Shown: positions 37,383 through 45,606 of the stretch, in pieces
Position numbering within the stretch: the first letter of the stretch is position 1
Layout: each line of letters opens with the position of its first letter
DNA from: Sphingobacterium griseoflavum
GTDB taxonomy: Bacteria; Bacteroidota; Bacteroidia; Sphingobacteriales; Sphingobacteriaceae
Assembly (NCBI RefSeq): GCF_014653155.1
Contig: NZ_BNAF01000002.1
Span: 423,046-487,045, forward strand
DNA: 64,000 nucleotides
Reading direction: 5' to 3'
Translations under genes and position numbers: made by a program
The notes under the pieces: model-generated
Told to the model about the DNA's origin: nothing
The model's input: only the letters and a program-made list of their open reading frames with translations
Database searches by the model: none

Positions 37383-37411
37383 AGCCGATCAGTTGTTGAT
37401 CGGCTTTTTTA
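37383..37411 (+). terminator. Intrinsic terminator after the PpiD-like gene
   Basis: AGCCGATCA pairs with TGATCGGCT around a five-base loop and runs into a T-rich tract, 20 bases after the stop codon and 10 bases before the next gene. Confidence 0.85.
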
Positions 37412-37420
37412 TTTTCAGAT

Positions 37421-37939
37421 ATGATGGAGATTCAGGAAACTATTGTAAATAAGGTAGCTCAAAGCGGTATTATCACGGTTGACTTGGCCAAATATGCGCC
37501 AGCGGGAGATATTTTGGTGTACGACGTAAAAGAAAACCTGTTTCATGGTTTAATCCTGAAAGAGAAAGACTTCCGGGCCTTTATCCAAGCACATGATTGG
37601 GAACAATATGAGGGGAAACATATAGGTATCGTCTGCTCCGCTGATGCAATTGTCCCCACGTGGGCCTATATGCTATTGGCCACTAAATTGACACCTTATG
37701 CACGTAGCGTACATTTTGCGGATCAGCAAGAAATATTGCAAATCCTATTTACCGCAGCCTTGGATCGCATCGATTATTCGACTTTCCAAGACCAAAGAGT
37801 TGTCGTGAAAGGGTGCGGAGATATCTATGTTCCGGAAAGCGCATTTGTAAAATTCACAGTCGAACTCAGTAAAGTGGCCAAAAGCGTGATGTATGGGGAA
37901 CCCTGCTCCACGGTTCCGGTTTTTAAAAGAAAAAGTTAA
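37421..37939 (+). CDS. DUF2480 family protein
   Basis: This 172-residue, soluble protein belongs to the Bacteroidota family DUF2480, recognised by the N-terminal IVNKVAQSGIITVDLAKYAP and a central IGIVCSADAIVPTWAYMLLAT, with conserved VVVKGCGD and SVMYGEPCSTVPVFKR near the end. Two cysteines are in those last two motifs and could bind metal or form a redox pair, but no function is known. No signal peptide is seen. It is the first gene after a terminator; the DUF3108 gene begins 31 bases after its stop. Confidence 0.8.
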   Translation: MMEIQETIVNKVAQSGIITVDLAKYAPAGDILVYDVKENLFHGLILKEKDFRAFIQAHDWEQYEGKHIGIVCSADAIVPTWAYMLLATKLTPYARSVHFADQQEILQILFTAALDRIDYSTFQDQRVVVKGCGDIYVPESAFVKFTVELSKVAKSVMYGEPCSTVPVFKRKS

Positions 37940-37970
37940 ACCATTGACGCACAACATGGTCAATTCTATT

Positions 37971-38762
37971 ATGAAACAATTATACGCGGCGCTCTTCCTC
38001 CTTATCGGCAGCATCTGCATTAGCCATGCCCAAACACTACCCTATTTACCAAATCCGACATACAAGGAAGGCGAGAAACTAACGTACAAGCTACGTTACG
38101 GCATTATTTCCGCGGCGACGGGAACGCTTAAAGTGGAGAAGTCTAAACTACGGTTCAGTAATCCGACCACTTTCCATCTTTCGGCCTTCGGTCAAACTTC
38201 GGGTGCGTTCTCGGTGTTTTACACGGTGAAAAACCAGTATGATTCCTATATCGACGGCGATACCTACCTTCCCTACCTCTATACAGAGGATATCCATGAA
38301 GGGAGTTACACGCGTCGCGAATATGCAACCTTTGACCATAAGAACAAAAAAGTATCTGGAAAGAAGGGAACGTTCAAGAGTCCGACCAGCCAGTTTTTTG
38401 ATCTGTTGTCTGCCTACTACTTTTCGCGAAACTTAGATCTTTCCTCCTTAAAAAAAGGGGATACGTTCAAGATCAGCTATTTCTTAAACGATGAAGTGTC
38501 TCAACTCGGTGTCAAGTATATTGGTGTAGAGAAAATAAAAACTTCGCTAGGGACGATCGAATGTATCAAGCTTAGTCCCGAGATCACCCCCGGGCGTATA
38601 TTTAAAAAGGATAGCCAATTGTATCTATGGGTTACCAATGATGGCAACAGAATTCCGGTGAAGGCACAGGTGGAAATACTGATCGGTTCTGTTACGATGG
38701 AATTGGTACAGGCCAGTGGTTTAAAGCATAAATTAGGCGAACGCGTAAGCTACTCAAAATAA
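37971..38762 (+). CDS. DUF3108 secreted protein
   Basis: This 263-residue protein has a signal peptide (KQLYAALFLLIGSICISHAQ) and a beta-rich body of family DUF3108, in which KEGEKLTYKLRYGIISAATGTL, DIHEGSYTRREYATFDH and SPTSQFFDLLSAYYFSR are typical. The family is periplasmic and of unknown function, with a fold thought to bind lipid-like ligands. The start is set at the ATG at 37971, where the signal peptide begins; two in-frame ATGs lie just upstream. It is followed by the DUF3109 gene 10 bases later. Confidence 0.8.
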   Translation: MKQLYAALFLLIGSICISHAQTLPYLPNPTYKEGEKLTYKLRYGIISAATGTLKVEKSKLRFSNPTTFHLSAFGQTSGAFSVFYTVKNQYDSYIDGDTYLPYLYTEDIHEGSYTRREYATFDHKNKKVSGKKGTFKSPTSQFFDLLSAYYFSRNLDLSSLKKGDTFKISYFLNDEVSQLGVKYIGVEKIKTSLGTIECIKLSPEITPGRIFKKDSQLYLWVTNDGNRIPVKAQVEILIGSVTMELVQASGLKHKLGERVSYSK

Positions 38763-38772
38763 TAAACAGGAA

Positions 38773-39336
38773 ATGATTGAAGTTGGCCATGTATTGGTAC
38801 ATGAAGACGTCGTTAAAAACGACTTCGTCTGTAATTTGACAAAATGTAAGGGAATATGTTGTATTGAGGGCGATGCTGGGGCACCGCTGCAACCGCATGA
38901 AACCGATGTGTTACGCGAAATCTATCCCAAAGTAAAACCCTATATGACGCCTGCAGGGATTCAGGCTATTGAAGAACAGGGCACACATGTTGTTGACATG
39001 GATGGAGACTTGACAACCACCTGTGTGGATGGCAATAAGGAATGTGCTTACGTCACGTGGGAAAACGGCATTACGAAATGTGCTATCGAAAAGGCGTATG
39101 AACTTGGTGAGGTCGATTGGAAAAAACCAATCTCCTGCCACCTCTACCCCATCCGTGTCACTCACTACCCAGATTTTGAGGTTTTGCATTACGATCGTTG
39201 GCATATTTGCCACGATGCCTGCACATTTGGCAAAGAGCTAGGCGTTCCGGTTTATAAATTCCTAAAGGACCCCTTAATCCGGGCGTATGGCAACCAATGG
39301 TACAAAGAATTGGAATTAGCTGTCGAAGCTTTATAA
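38773..39336 (+). CDS. DUF3109 cysteine-rich protein
   Basis: This 187-residue cytoplasmic protein is a member of DUF3109, related to YkgJ-type zinc/iron cluster proteins. Clusters of cysteines are at FVCNLTKCKGICC, TTCVDGNKECAY, TKCAIEKA, ISCHLYPIR and HICHDACTF, giving about ten cysteines that could hold metal. No role is established. The start ATG lies 10 bases after the DUF3108 gene, so both are in one transcript. No signal peptide is visible. Confidence 0.82.
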   Translation: MIEVGHVLVHEDVVKNDFVCNLTKCKGICCIEGDAGAPLQPHETDVLREIYPKVKPYMTPAGIQAIEEQGTHVVDMDGDLTTTCVDGNKECAYVTWENGITKCAIEKAYELGEVDWKKPISCHLYPIRVTHYPDFEVLHYDRWHICHDACTFGKELGVPVYKFLKDPLIRAYGNQWYKELELAVEAL

Positions 39337-39400
39337 TCTATTTCTTATATTTATCGCAGTTTTAAACCGCTTAAAAGATATGGTTATATAGCCATTTTCC

Positions 39401-40372
39401 ATGCTGAAATTAAAAGATATACAAATCCCAATAGCGCAAGAGCTCAAACTTTTTGAAGGTCGATTTAAACAATCGATGCGTAGTTCTGTCCCGCTTCTCA
39501 ATCGTATCACACAATATATCATCAAGCAAAAAGGGAAACAAATGCGCCCCATGTTTGTTTTTCTATCGGCAGGCCTATGCGGCGGCATCAACGACTCGAC
39601 TTACCGCGGAGCATCGCTCGTAGAGCTACTCCACACGGCATCGTTGGTGCATGATGATGTCGTGGACAATGCGAACGAACGCAGGGGTTTTTTTAGTGTC
39701 AATGCGCTATGGAAAAACAAAGTAGCGGTGTTAATCGGGGATTTCCTTTTAGCAAAGGGATTGCTGTTATCGGTCAGAAATAAGGAGCATACCTTATTAG
39801 AAATCGTGTCCGAAGCGGTGGAACAGATGAGTGAAGGAGAATTGTTGCAAATAGAAAAAGCACGAAAACTGGACATTCAAGAAGATATTTATTTTGAGAT
39901 TATCCAAAAAAAGACGGCTTCCTTGATTGCATCGTGCTGCGCCTGCGGCGCTGCATCGACGGGTGTTGATAACGAGCAAGTGCAACTGTTGCGTACATTC
40001 GGCGAAAAAGTGGGGATTGCCTTTCAAATCAAGGATGATCTTTTTGACTTCGGGTTAGACGACGTAGGCAAACCGGTAGGAAATGACATCAAGGAGAAGA
40101 AGTTGACCTTACCCTTGATCTACGCACTTCGACATACGTCGTCCGCTGAAAAAAAACGGATTATCAATCTCGTGCGTAACCACAGTGAAAACAAGGAAAA
40201 AGTGGCCGAAGTCATCGCATTCGTCCGCAGCAGCGGCGGAATGGATTACGCCACAAAAAAAATGTTGCAGTACCAATCGGAAGCTTTCGCCATTCTGGAA
40301 ACCTTTCCACAAAACGCATACCGCTCGGCCTTGGAACAGCTGGTCAGGTTTACGACAGAACGCACTAAATAA
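39401..40372 (+). CDS. Polyprenyl diphosphate synthase (IspB-like)
   Basis: This 323-residue enzyme condenses isopentenyl diphosphate units into the long prenyl chain of menaquinone. The first aspartate-rich motif is LVHDDVVDNANERRG and the second IKDDLFDFGLDDVGKP. The helical fold and length agree with octaprenyl/heptaprenyl synthases; chain length cannot be decided by eye. KGKQMRPMFVFLSAGL near residue 45 is the usual substrate-binding K..RP motif. It is followed by the TerC gene after 9 bases, implying a shared transcript. Confidence 0.9.
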   Translation: MLKLKDIQIPIAQELKLFEGRFKQSMRSSVPLLNRITQYIIKQKGKQMRPMFVFLSAGLCGGINDSTYRGASLVELLHTASLVHDDVVDNANERRGFFSVNALWKNKVAVLIGDFLLAKGLLLSVRNKEHTLLEIVSEAVEQMSEGELLQIEKARKLDIQEDIYFEIIQKKTASLIASCCACGAASTGVDNEQVQLLRTFGEKVGIAFQIKDDLFDFGLDDVGKPVGNDIKEKKLTLPLIYALRHTSSAEKKRIINLVRNHSENKEKVAEVIAFVRSSGGMDYATKKMLQYQSEAFAILETFPQNAYRSALEQLVRFTTERTK

Positions 40373-40381
40373 AATATACAG

Positions 40382-41434
40382 ATGAGCCACGAGTTACTGT
40401 TTTTTGGGGGATTTATCATCTTCATCATACTGATGTTAGCAATCGATTTGGGATTGTTTTCAAAGAATGATAAACCTATCACCTTGAAGTCTGCTGCCAT
40501 TATGAGCGCCATATGGGTTCTTTTTGCACTAGCTTTTGGTTTGGTACTTTATTTTTGGGGAAATGAATTGCACGACGTCCACGATTTCGAAACGTTGCAA
40601 ACGATCATCGCCAAACATTACCATAACATTAGGCCTATTTCCAACGACCTTGCCGCAAGTATCCAATTGTATAACAAAACATTGACGATTGAGTATCTTA
40701 CAGGCTATGTGGTGGAGTATGCCCTTTCTGTCGACAACATCTTCGTCATGGTGCTGTTGTTTTCCTCATTCGGTATACCCGAAAAATATTACCATAAAGT
40801 CCTCGTTTGGGGAATCATCGGAGCCATTCTCTTACGGTGTATCTTTATCTTCGTCGGTGCTGCCTTAATTGCTAAATTCGGATGGATATTGTACCTTTTT
40901 GGTGCGTTCTTGGTCTATACCGGAATCAGTATGTACATCAACCGCAACAAAGAAGAGGAGGTCGACCCACAAAACCATCCAGTCGTAAAGTTTGCATCCA
41001 AATATTTCAAGGTTACGCCGCGTCTCGATGACGGCAAGTTCTTTCATGTCGAGAACGGTGTCCGCTACATGACACCATTGTTTTTGGTCTTGCTGGTCAT
41101 AGAATTCACCGACCTGATTTTTGCCGTAGATTCTATTCCTGCGATTTTTTCGGTAACCAAAGATCCCTATATCGTCTTTTTTTCCAACATCTTCGCCGTG
41201 TTGGGCCTACGTTCCATGTTCTTTTTGCTGGTCAATATTATCCATAAGTTCCATTACCTGAAAGTAGGGCTTGCATTTCTGTTGATCTTTATCGGTGCAA
41301 AGATGCTATTACACCACTGGCTCGAAGAATTTGGCTTTGAAACGATACATTCTTTGATTATAATCATCGCGATACTTGTTATCAGCGTGGTCGCCTCGCT
41401 CATATTTCCAAAAAAAGAAGATTTATCGCATTAA
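40382..41434 (+). CDS. TerC family membrane protein
   Basis: This 350-residue inner-membrane protein has about nine membrane segments. The signature acidic helices are VEYALSVDNIFVMVLLF and VIEFTDLIFAVDSIPAIF, with NIFAVLGLRSMFFLL as the third family motif. TerC/Alx proteins move metal ions, notably manganese, and some are linked to tellurite resistance; which applies is unknown. The long loop between the first two helices, including LQTIIAKHYHNIRPISND, suits the Alx-type. It lies 9 bases after the prenyl synthase and its stop codon is part of a terminator stem. Confidence 0.88.
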   Translation: MSHELLFFGGFIIFIILMLAIDLGLFSKNDKPITLKSAAIMSAIWVLFALAFGLVLYFWGNELHDVHDFETLQTIIAKHYHNIRPISNDLAASIQLYNKTLTIEYLTGYVVEYALSVDNIFVMVLLFSSFGIPEKYYHKVLVWGIIGAILLRCIFIFVGAALIAKFGWILYLFGAFLVYTGISMYINRNKEEEVDPQNHPVVKFASKYFKVTPRLDDGKFFHVENGVRYMTPLFLVLLVIEFTDLIFAVDSIPAIFSVTKDPYIVFFSNIFAVLGLRSMFFLLVNIIHKFHYLKVGLAFLLIFIGAKMLLHHWLEEFGFETIHSLIIIIAILVISVVASLIFPKKEDLSH

Positions 41435-41472
41435 CACAGAAAAAAGCTCCTAACGGAGCTTTTTTCTGTGTT
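41433..41472 (+). terminator. Perfect 18-bp terminator stem overlapping the TerC stop
   Basis: AACACAGAAAAAAGCTCC and GGAGCTTTTTTCTGTGTT form an 18-base-pair perfect stem with the loop TAAC. The left arm begins inside the TAA stop codon of the TerC gene. A T-run is inside the right arm. Confidence 0.85.
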
Positions 41473-41495
41473 ACTATTTTTACAATCGCCATATA

Positions 41496-41524
41496 TTGTA
41501 AAATCTTTTAAAATGATAACTTCG
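41496..41524 (+). promoter_or_regulatory. Candidate promoter of the C1 peptidase gene
   Basis: TTG at 41496-41498, an 18-base spacer and TAACTTCG (one mismatch from TAnnTTTG) at 41517-41524 lie 17 bases before the start codon at 41542. Confidence 0.4.
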
Positions 41525-41541
41525 TAAAATTTATCTTAACA

Positions 41542-42726
41542 ATGAACTGGAATAAATCAATACTTCTCGCAGCAGCCCTATTTTCGGCTGTTGTGCAAGT
41601 CAATGCACAGGATAACCTGATCAATTCCCTGAAAGGTAATGCCAGCGATAACAGCAAAGAGGGATTTAAATTTACCGAAGTCATTAACTTGGGCAATACG
41701 TCGATCAAAGACCAAGGATCTTCGGGTACCTGTTGGTCGTATTCCGGAAACTCTTTTTTGGAATCTGAAATGATCCGCATGGGCAAGCAACCCGTTGACA
41801 TATCGCCCATCTTCACCGCGCGCAACACTTATATTGAAAAAGCCAAGAATTTTGTTCGCTTGCATGGTGATCAGGCACAGGGCGACGGCGGACAGCTACA
41901 CGACGTCTTGACTATTTTCCGTCAATATGGTGCCGTGCCGCGTGAGGCCTACACAGGACTTCCTGCAGAGCAGAGCCGGAACAACTTTTCGGAAATGGGA
42001 CCCTTGCTGCAAGGTATGACCGAAACCATTGCAAAAAGCAAAAAGCCAAGTGCAAATTGGCTATCGGCATTTACCGCAGCGATGGATGCCTACCTAGGCC
42101 AGGTGCCAGAAAACTTCTCCTATAAGGGGAAATCCTATACACCCCGAACCTTTGCCGATCAGGTCGTGGGGATCAATCCGGATGACTACGTGGGCATATC
42201 ATCCTTTGATGAGCATGCTTACTACAAACCTTTTGTGTTGCTTATTCCAGATAACTGGTCGTTTGAGCGCTTCTACAATGTGCAGATCAACGAACTCACA
42301 GACATCATCGATAATGCGTTGAAGAACGGTTATACCGTAGCTTGGGCAACCGATGTTTCGGAGAAAAGTTTCAGTTGGAAAAATGGTGTGGCTTATGTGC
42401 CTGAAACGCCTTTTGAGCAAATGAGCGAAGCAGAACGTGCCAGCATGTTCAACGGTCCTAAAGCAGAGCCGACAATCACCGCAGCCCAGCGGCAGGAAGC
42501 TTTTGATAATTACAGCACCACAGACGACCATGGTATGCATATCGTTGGCCTTGTGAAGGATCAAAATGGCAAAGAATATTACATTGTCAAAAATTCGTGG
42601 GGAGAGTCCAACGATTACAAAGGATATATGTATGCCACGAAAGAGTATGTACGCTACAAGACTATATCGCTTTTGTTACACAAGAAAGCATTGACAAAAA
42701 ATTTATCATCGAAATTGGGTATCTAG
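41542..42726 (+). CDS. Secreted C1 cysteine peptidase (bleomycin-hydrolase-like)
   Basis: This 394-residue protein has a signal peptide (MNWNKSILLAAALFSAVVQVNAQ) and a papain-fold domain of the C1B, PepC/bleomycin-hydrolase type. The oxyanion glutamine and nucleophile cysteine are in KDQGSSGTCWSYSGN (residues 58 and 64), the histidine is the first H of DDHGMHIVG at about residue 329, and the asparagine is in VKNSWGES. Unlike cytoplasmic PepC, this one should be exported to the periplasm. A Bacteroidota trait, it probably acts as an aminopeptidase on peptides. It is flanked by terminators and so is monocistronic. Confidence 0.9.
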   Translation: MNWNKSILLAAALFSAVVQVNAQDNLINSLKGNASDNSKEGFKFTEVINLGNTSIKDQGSSGTCWSYSGNSFLESEMIRMGKQPVDISPIFTARNTYIEKAKNFVRLHGDQAQGDGGQLHDVLTIFRQYGAVPREAYTGLPAEQSRNNFSEMGPLLQGMTETIAKSKKPSANWLSAFTAAMDAYLGQVPENFSYKGKSYTPRTFADQVVGINPDDYVGISSFDEHAYYKPFVLLIPDNWSFERFYNVQINELTDIIDNALKNGYTVAWATDVSEKSFSWKNGVAYVPETPFEQMSEAERASMFNGPKAEPTITAAQRQEAFDNYSTTDDHGMHIVGLVKDQNGKEYYIVKNSWGESNDYKGYMYATKEYVRYKTISLLLHKKALTKNLSSKLGI

Positions 42727-42751
42727 GCCTTAATTTCATAGCATACACGTG

Positions 42752-42782
42752 ATCCCAAGAATAATATTCTTGGGATTTTTTA
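42752..42782 (+). terminator. Intrinsic terminator after the C1 peptidase gene
   Basis: ATCCCAAGAAT pairs with ATTCTTGGGAT around a three-base loop and runs into T bases, 25 bases after the stop codon. Confidence 0.85.
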
Positions 42783-42837
42783 TGGAATTATGTAGATTAA
42801 CCATCATAACACATATCATTGGGATAAATCGATAATT

Positions 42838-44076
42838 ATGAAAAAGCTTCTTTTCACCCTCCTCATTATTCCTTTTCTCGGCTTCGCGCAAGAAAAAGGT
42901 ATCGTATTTGAACATCAAACAACCTGGGACAAGGTTAAAGCAAAAGCCAAAGCAACGGACAAATATATTTTTGTCGACTGCTTTACGACTTGGTGCGGTC
43001 CTTGCAAGTACATGTCGTCCAACGTTTTCCCTCAGGAAAAAGTAGGTGATTTTTTCAATGCCAATTTTGTAAATCTCAAGCTCCAAATGGACCAAACAAA
43101 AGATGACAGCGACGATGTAAAATCTTGGTATCAAGAAGCGGATCGTTTTGCAAAGGACTACGCCGTTCGAGCCTATCCAACATTCTTGATTTTCAATCCG
43201 GAGGGAGAATTGGTGCACCGCATCGTTGGTGGTGGCGAAGCCGATGATTTTATTGCAAAGGCACAGGCAGGGCTCGATCCTGAGACGCAGTATGTTACCT
43301 TGGTCAATAAATTTGAGCAAAATCCAACAGACGCCGATTTGGCAAAAAAAACAGCAAAAGCGGCTATGAGCGCTTATGACCAGGATTTGGCGAAAAAGGC
43401 AACGGCACGTTACATTGATTTAGTTGGCGGGGAGGCTTTGCTTACGGCCGAGAACATACAGTTTTTGGCCCAAGGTGCTACGTCAAGCACTTCGCCAGCG
43501 TTTATGCTGATCAAAGAAAACATGCAGAAAGTAGATGAGCTTTTAGGCGACAAAGGCCGCAAATCGAATGATATTTTAGCTTCGGTTCTCAGCAATGAAA
43601 TCGTGATGCCAGTTATCCGAAACAAGAATGAGGAGGTCGACTTTACGGCACTAAAGGAACGTCTTGCCAAGGAGCACCCTTATGTCGACATGACCAGTAT
43701 ATTAGCCAGCATTAAAACGCAATACTATTTCAGCAAAAAGAATTGGCCCGCTTTTAAAGACGCGGTAAACGATTACATTGCGCTCAACAATAAGAAAGTG
43801 TCGCCCAATGCACTAAATTCCTTTGCGTGGTCGGTATTCGAAAATTGCGATGATGCAGCCTGTATCCAAGCTGCCCTAAACTGGAGCAAGCAGTCGCTGG
43901 AAGGCAATGAAGAACCTGCTTTCCTAGACACCTATGCCAACCTGCTCTATAAATCGGGGGATAAAGAAACTGCCATAAAATATCAAGAAAAAGCTATTGC
44001 GAAAGCCAGTGATAGCGAAAAAGAAAATTATGTGGCAACCCTAGATAAGATGAAAAAAGGCGAACAGACTTGGTAA
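42838..44076 (+). CDS. Periplasmic thioredoxin-domain protein with helical C-terminus
   Basis: This 412-residue protein has a signal peptide (MKKLLFTLLIIPFLGFAQ) and an N-terminal thioredoxin fold (about 25-160) with the redox motif WCGPC at cysteines 53 and 56 and a cis-proline region AYPTFLIFN. The C-terminal 250 residues are helical and look like TPR-type repeats (LNSFAWSVFENCDDAACIQAALNWSKQ, NLLYKSGDKETAIKYQEKAI). It may reduce or isomerise disulfides of exported proteins while the repeats bind partners. Length and order are common in Bacteroidota. Convergent with the Crp/Fnr gene. Confidence 0.88.
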   Translation: MKKLLFTLLIIPFLGFAQEKGIVFEHQTTWDKVKAKAKATDKYIFVDCFTTWCGPCKYMSSNVFPQEKVGDFFNANFVNLKLQMDQTKDDSDDVKSWYQEADRFAKDYAVRAYPTFLIFNPEGELVHRIVGGGEADDFIAKAQAGLDPETQYVTLVNKFEQNPTDADLAKKTAKAAMSAYDQDLAKKATARYIDLVGGEALLTAENIQFLAQGATSSTSPAFMLIKENMQKVDELLGDKGRKSNDILASVLSNEIVMPVIRNKNEEVDFTALKERLAKEHPYVDMTSILASIKTQYYFSKKNWPAFKDAVNDYIALNNKKVSPNALNSFAWSVFENCDDAACIQAALNWSKQSLEGNEEPAFLDTYANLLYKSGDKETAIKYQEKAIAKASDSEKENYVATLDKMKKGEQTW

Positions 44077-44082
44077 AGAAAA

Positions 44083-44113
44083 AGGTGCTTTATCCTTTTT
44101 GGTTAAGGCACCT
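44083..44113 (-). terminator. Terminator between convergent thioredoxin and Crp/Fnr genes
   Basis: AGGTGCTTTA pairs with TAAGGCACCT (one G-U type pair) around an 11-base loop. On the minus strand it is followed by a T-run, so it mainly ends the Crp/Fnr gene. Confidence 0.65.
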
Positions 44114-44123
44114 ACATACGTTA

Positions 44124-44684
44124 CTAAATCTTTGCCCTAATTCTACTCAGCGTAACTTGGGAAATACCTAGGTAAGAGGCGATGTATCCCAATTTTATGG
44201 TATTTACCAAGTTGGGTGCACGGGCCAATAGTTCCGTATAGCTTTCGGTAGCGGTCTTAAACAGTTTGGACATCAATCGGTACTCAATTTTTAGTGTTTC
44301 GATTTCGGCAAGACGCCTACCCCAATTGGCGATCTCTATTGACAGCGAGAACAGCTGTTTCAGTTGCCGAGCGTCCACTTTGTATAACAGAGATGGCTCC
44401 ATTGCCTGAATGGTTTCGTACCCGGAGCGCTCGTGTACATAACTGTTCAGTGAGATGAGCGCGTCTCCGGGAAATGCAAAATCCAAAATAACTTCTCGCT
44501 CTTCTTTATGGTAAAATATGCGGCAGGCACCAGATTTGATGAAGTATAGGTACCGCGACCTTTTTCCGCCGACGATAATCTCGCTGTTTTTATCGAACGC
44601 CAATTCCTCAAACAGCGAGGCCAATTGCTCTCGGTTCGCTGCCGGTAATGCCGCTATCCGATCAATAATGGCTAGTGCTTCCAT
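44124..44684 (-). CDS. Crp/Fnr family transcription regulator
   Basis: This 186-residue protein has a cyclic-nucleotide-binding-like barrel (about 10-120; KSGACRIFYHKEEREVILDFAFPGDALISL) and a C-terminal helix-turn-helix (LGYIASYLGISQVTLSRIRAKI), the layout of Bacteroidota Crp/Fnr regulators. The cAMP-contacting residues are not obviously conserved, and the effector is unknown. No cysteine cluster for an iron-sulfur centre is seen. Its start codon lies inside the end of lpxH (13-base overlap), so it is translated from the lpxH transcript. The ATG at 44684 is used because upstream codons fall in lpxH and do not resemble the family. Confidence 0.85.
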   Translation of the reverse strand: MEALAIIDRIAALPAANREQLASLFEELAFDKNSEIIVGGKRSRYLYFIKSGACRIFYHKEEREVILDFAFPGDALISLNSYVHERSGYETIQAMEPSLLYKVDARQLKQLFSLSIEIANWGRRLAEIETLKIEYRLMSKLFKTATESYTELLARAPNLVNTIKLGYIASYLGISQVTLSRIRAKI

Positions 44685-45415
44685 TCCTTCAAGATCAACT
44701 CTTCCCCATCCCACACGGCGTATGTACAATGATGGATCCATTCACCTAGATTCACGACGCGGCAAGCTGCACCCAAAGCAACATCGTAGGGCAAATGTCG
44801 GTGTCCGAAGATAAAATAATCATAGTGCGTATGCTGCTGCTGCTCTTTGGCATAGAGCAGCAGCCACTCCCGCTCCACGCCCAAAAAGCCTTCCTCTCCA
44901 CCATTTGCCGCGCGGCTATGGCTAGACCAACGCTGCGCAATACCAATGCCCAAATTTGGATGCAATCGGGCAAAAAGCCATTGGCAAAATTTGCTACGGA
45001 AGAACGATTTAAGGAATTTATAGGTCGAATCACCGGGACCAAGCCCATCGCCATGGTGTATAAAAAAACGTTTGCCGTCGCGCTCCAACACTAGTTCATC
45101 CGACACGATCCGCGCACCAAGCTCTTCCTGCAGGTATCCAAACATCCACATATCGTGATTCCCTTTAAAAAAAGTAAGCTGCACGCCGAGGTCGGCCAAT
45201 TCTGCAAGTTTGCCAAAAAAGCGGACAAAACCCTTTGGAATGACAGTACGATATTCAAACCAAAAATCAAAGACATCCCCCACGAGAAAGAGCTCTTTGG
45301 CATCGTGTTTAATTGTATCGAGCCAGTTGACAACGCGAAGCTCGCGCGCGCGCGATGTAGCTTCCGGCAAGACGCCTAAATGGAAGTCCGATGCAAAATA
45401 AATCTTATCTCTCAT
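44672..45415 (-). CDS. lpxH: UDP-2,3-diacylglucosamine diphosphatase (LpxH)
   Basis: This 247-residue calcineurin-like phosphoesterase cleaves UDP-2,3-diacylglucosamine to lipid X in lipid A synthesis. All metal ligand motifs are in order: ASDFHLG (D10, H12), VGDVFDFW, KGNHDMW, FFIHHGDGLG and FGHRHLP. Length agrees with LpxH, and the insert after HHGDG with helices is typical. It is peripherally associated with the inner membrane. It overlaps the Crp/Fnr gene by 13 bases, forming an operon; upstream, 191 bases separate it from the divergent oligopeptidase gene. Confidence 0.92.
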   Translation of the reverse strand: MRDKIYFASDFHLGVLPEATSRARELRVVNWLDTIKHDAKELFLVGDVFDFWFEYRTVIPKGFVRFFGKLAELADLGVQLTFFKGNHDMWMFGYLQEELGARIVSDELVLERDGKRFFIHHGDGLGPGDSTYKFLKSFFRSKFCQWLFARLHPNLGIGIAQRWSSHSRAANGGEEGFLGVEREWLLLYAKEQQQHTHYDYFIFGHRHLPYDVALGAACRVVNLGEWIHHCTYAVWDGEELILKEWKH

Positions 45416-45606
45416 GCTTTAGGGTCAAAGCTATACAAATATTGACGGATATACAAGCATCCCCCCACGACATCACACCTATCTTAAACGCCCGAAAGAC
45501 CTCTCCCGGCATGTCCATGCCATACCACAGCAAACTTTGCGTTTCCTGACTCTTTTTGTAACTTGCATATGGACACAGGCGCAAAGCGCTTAAAAATAAT
45601 CAGATT

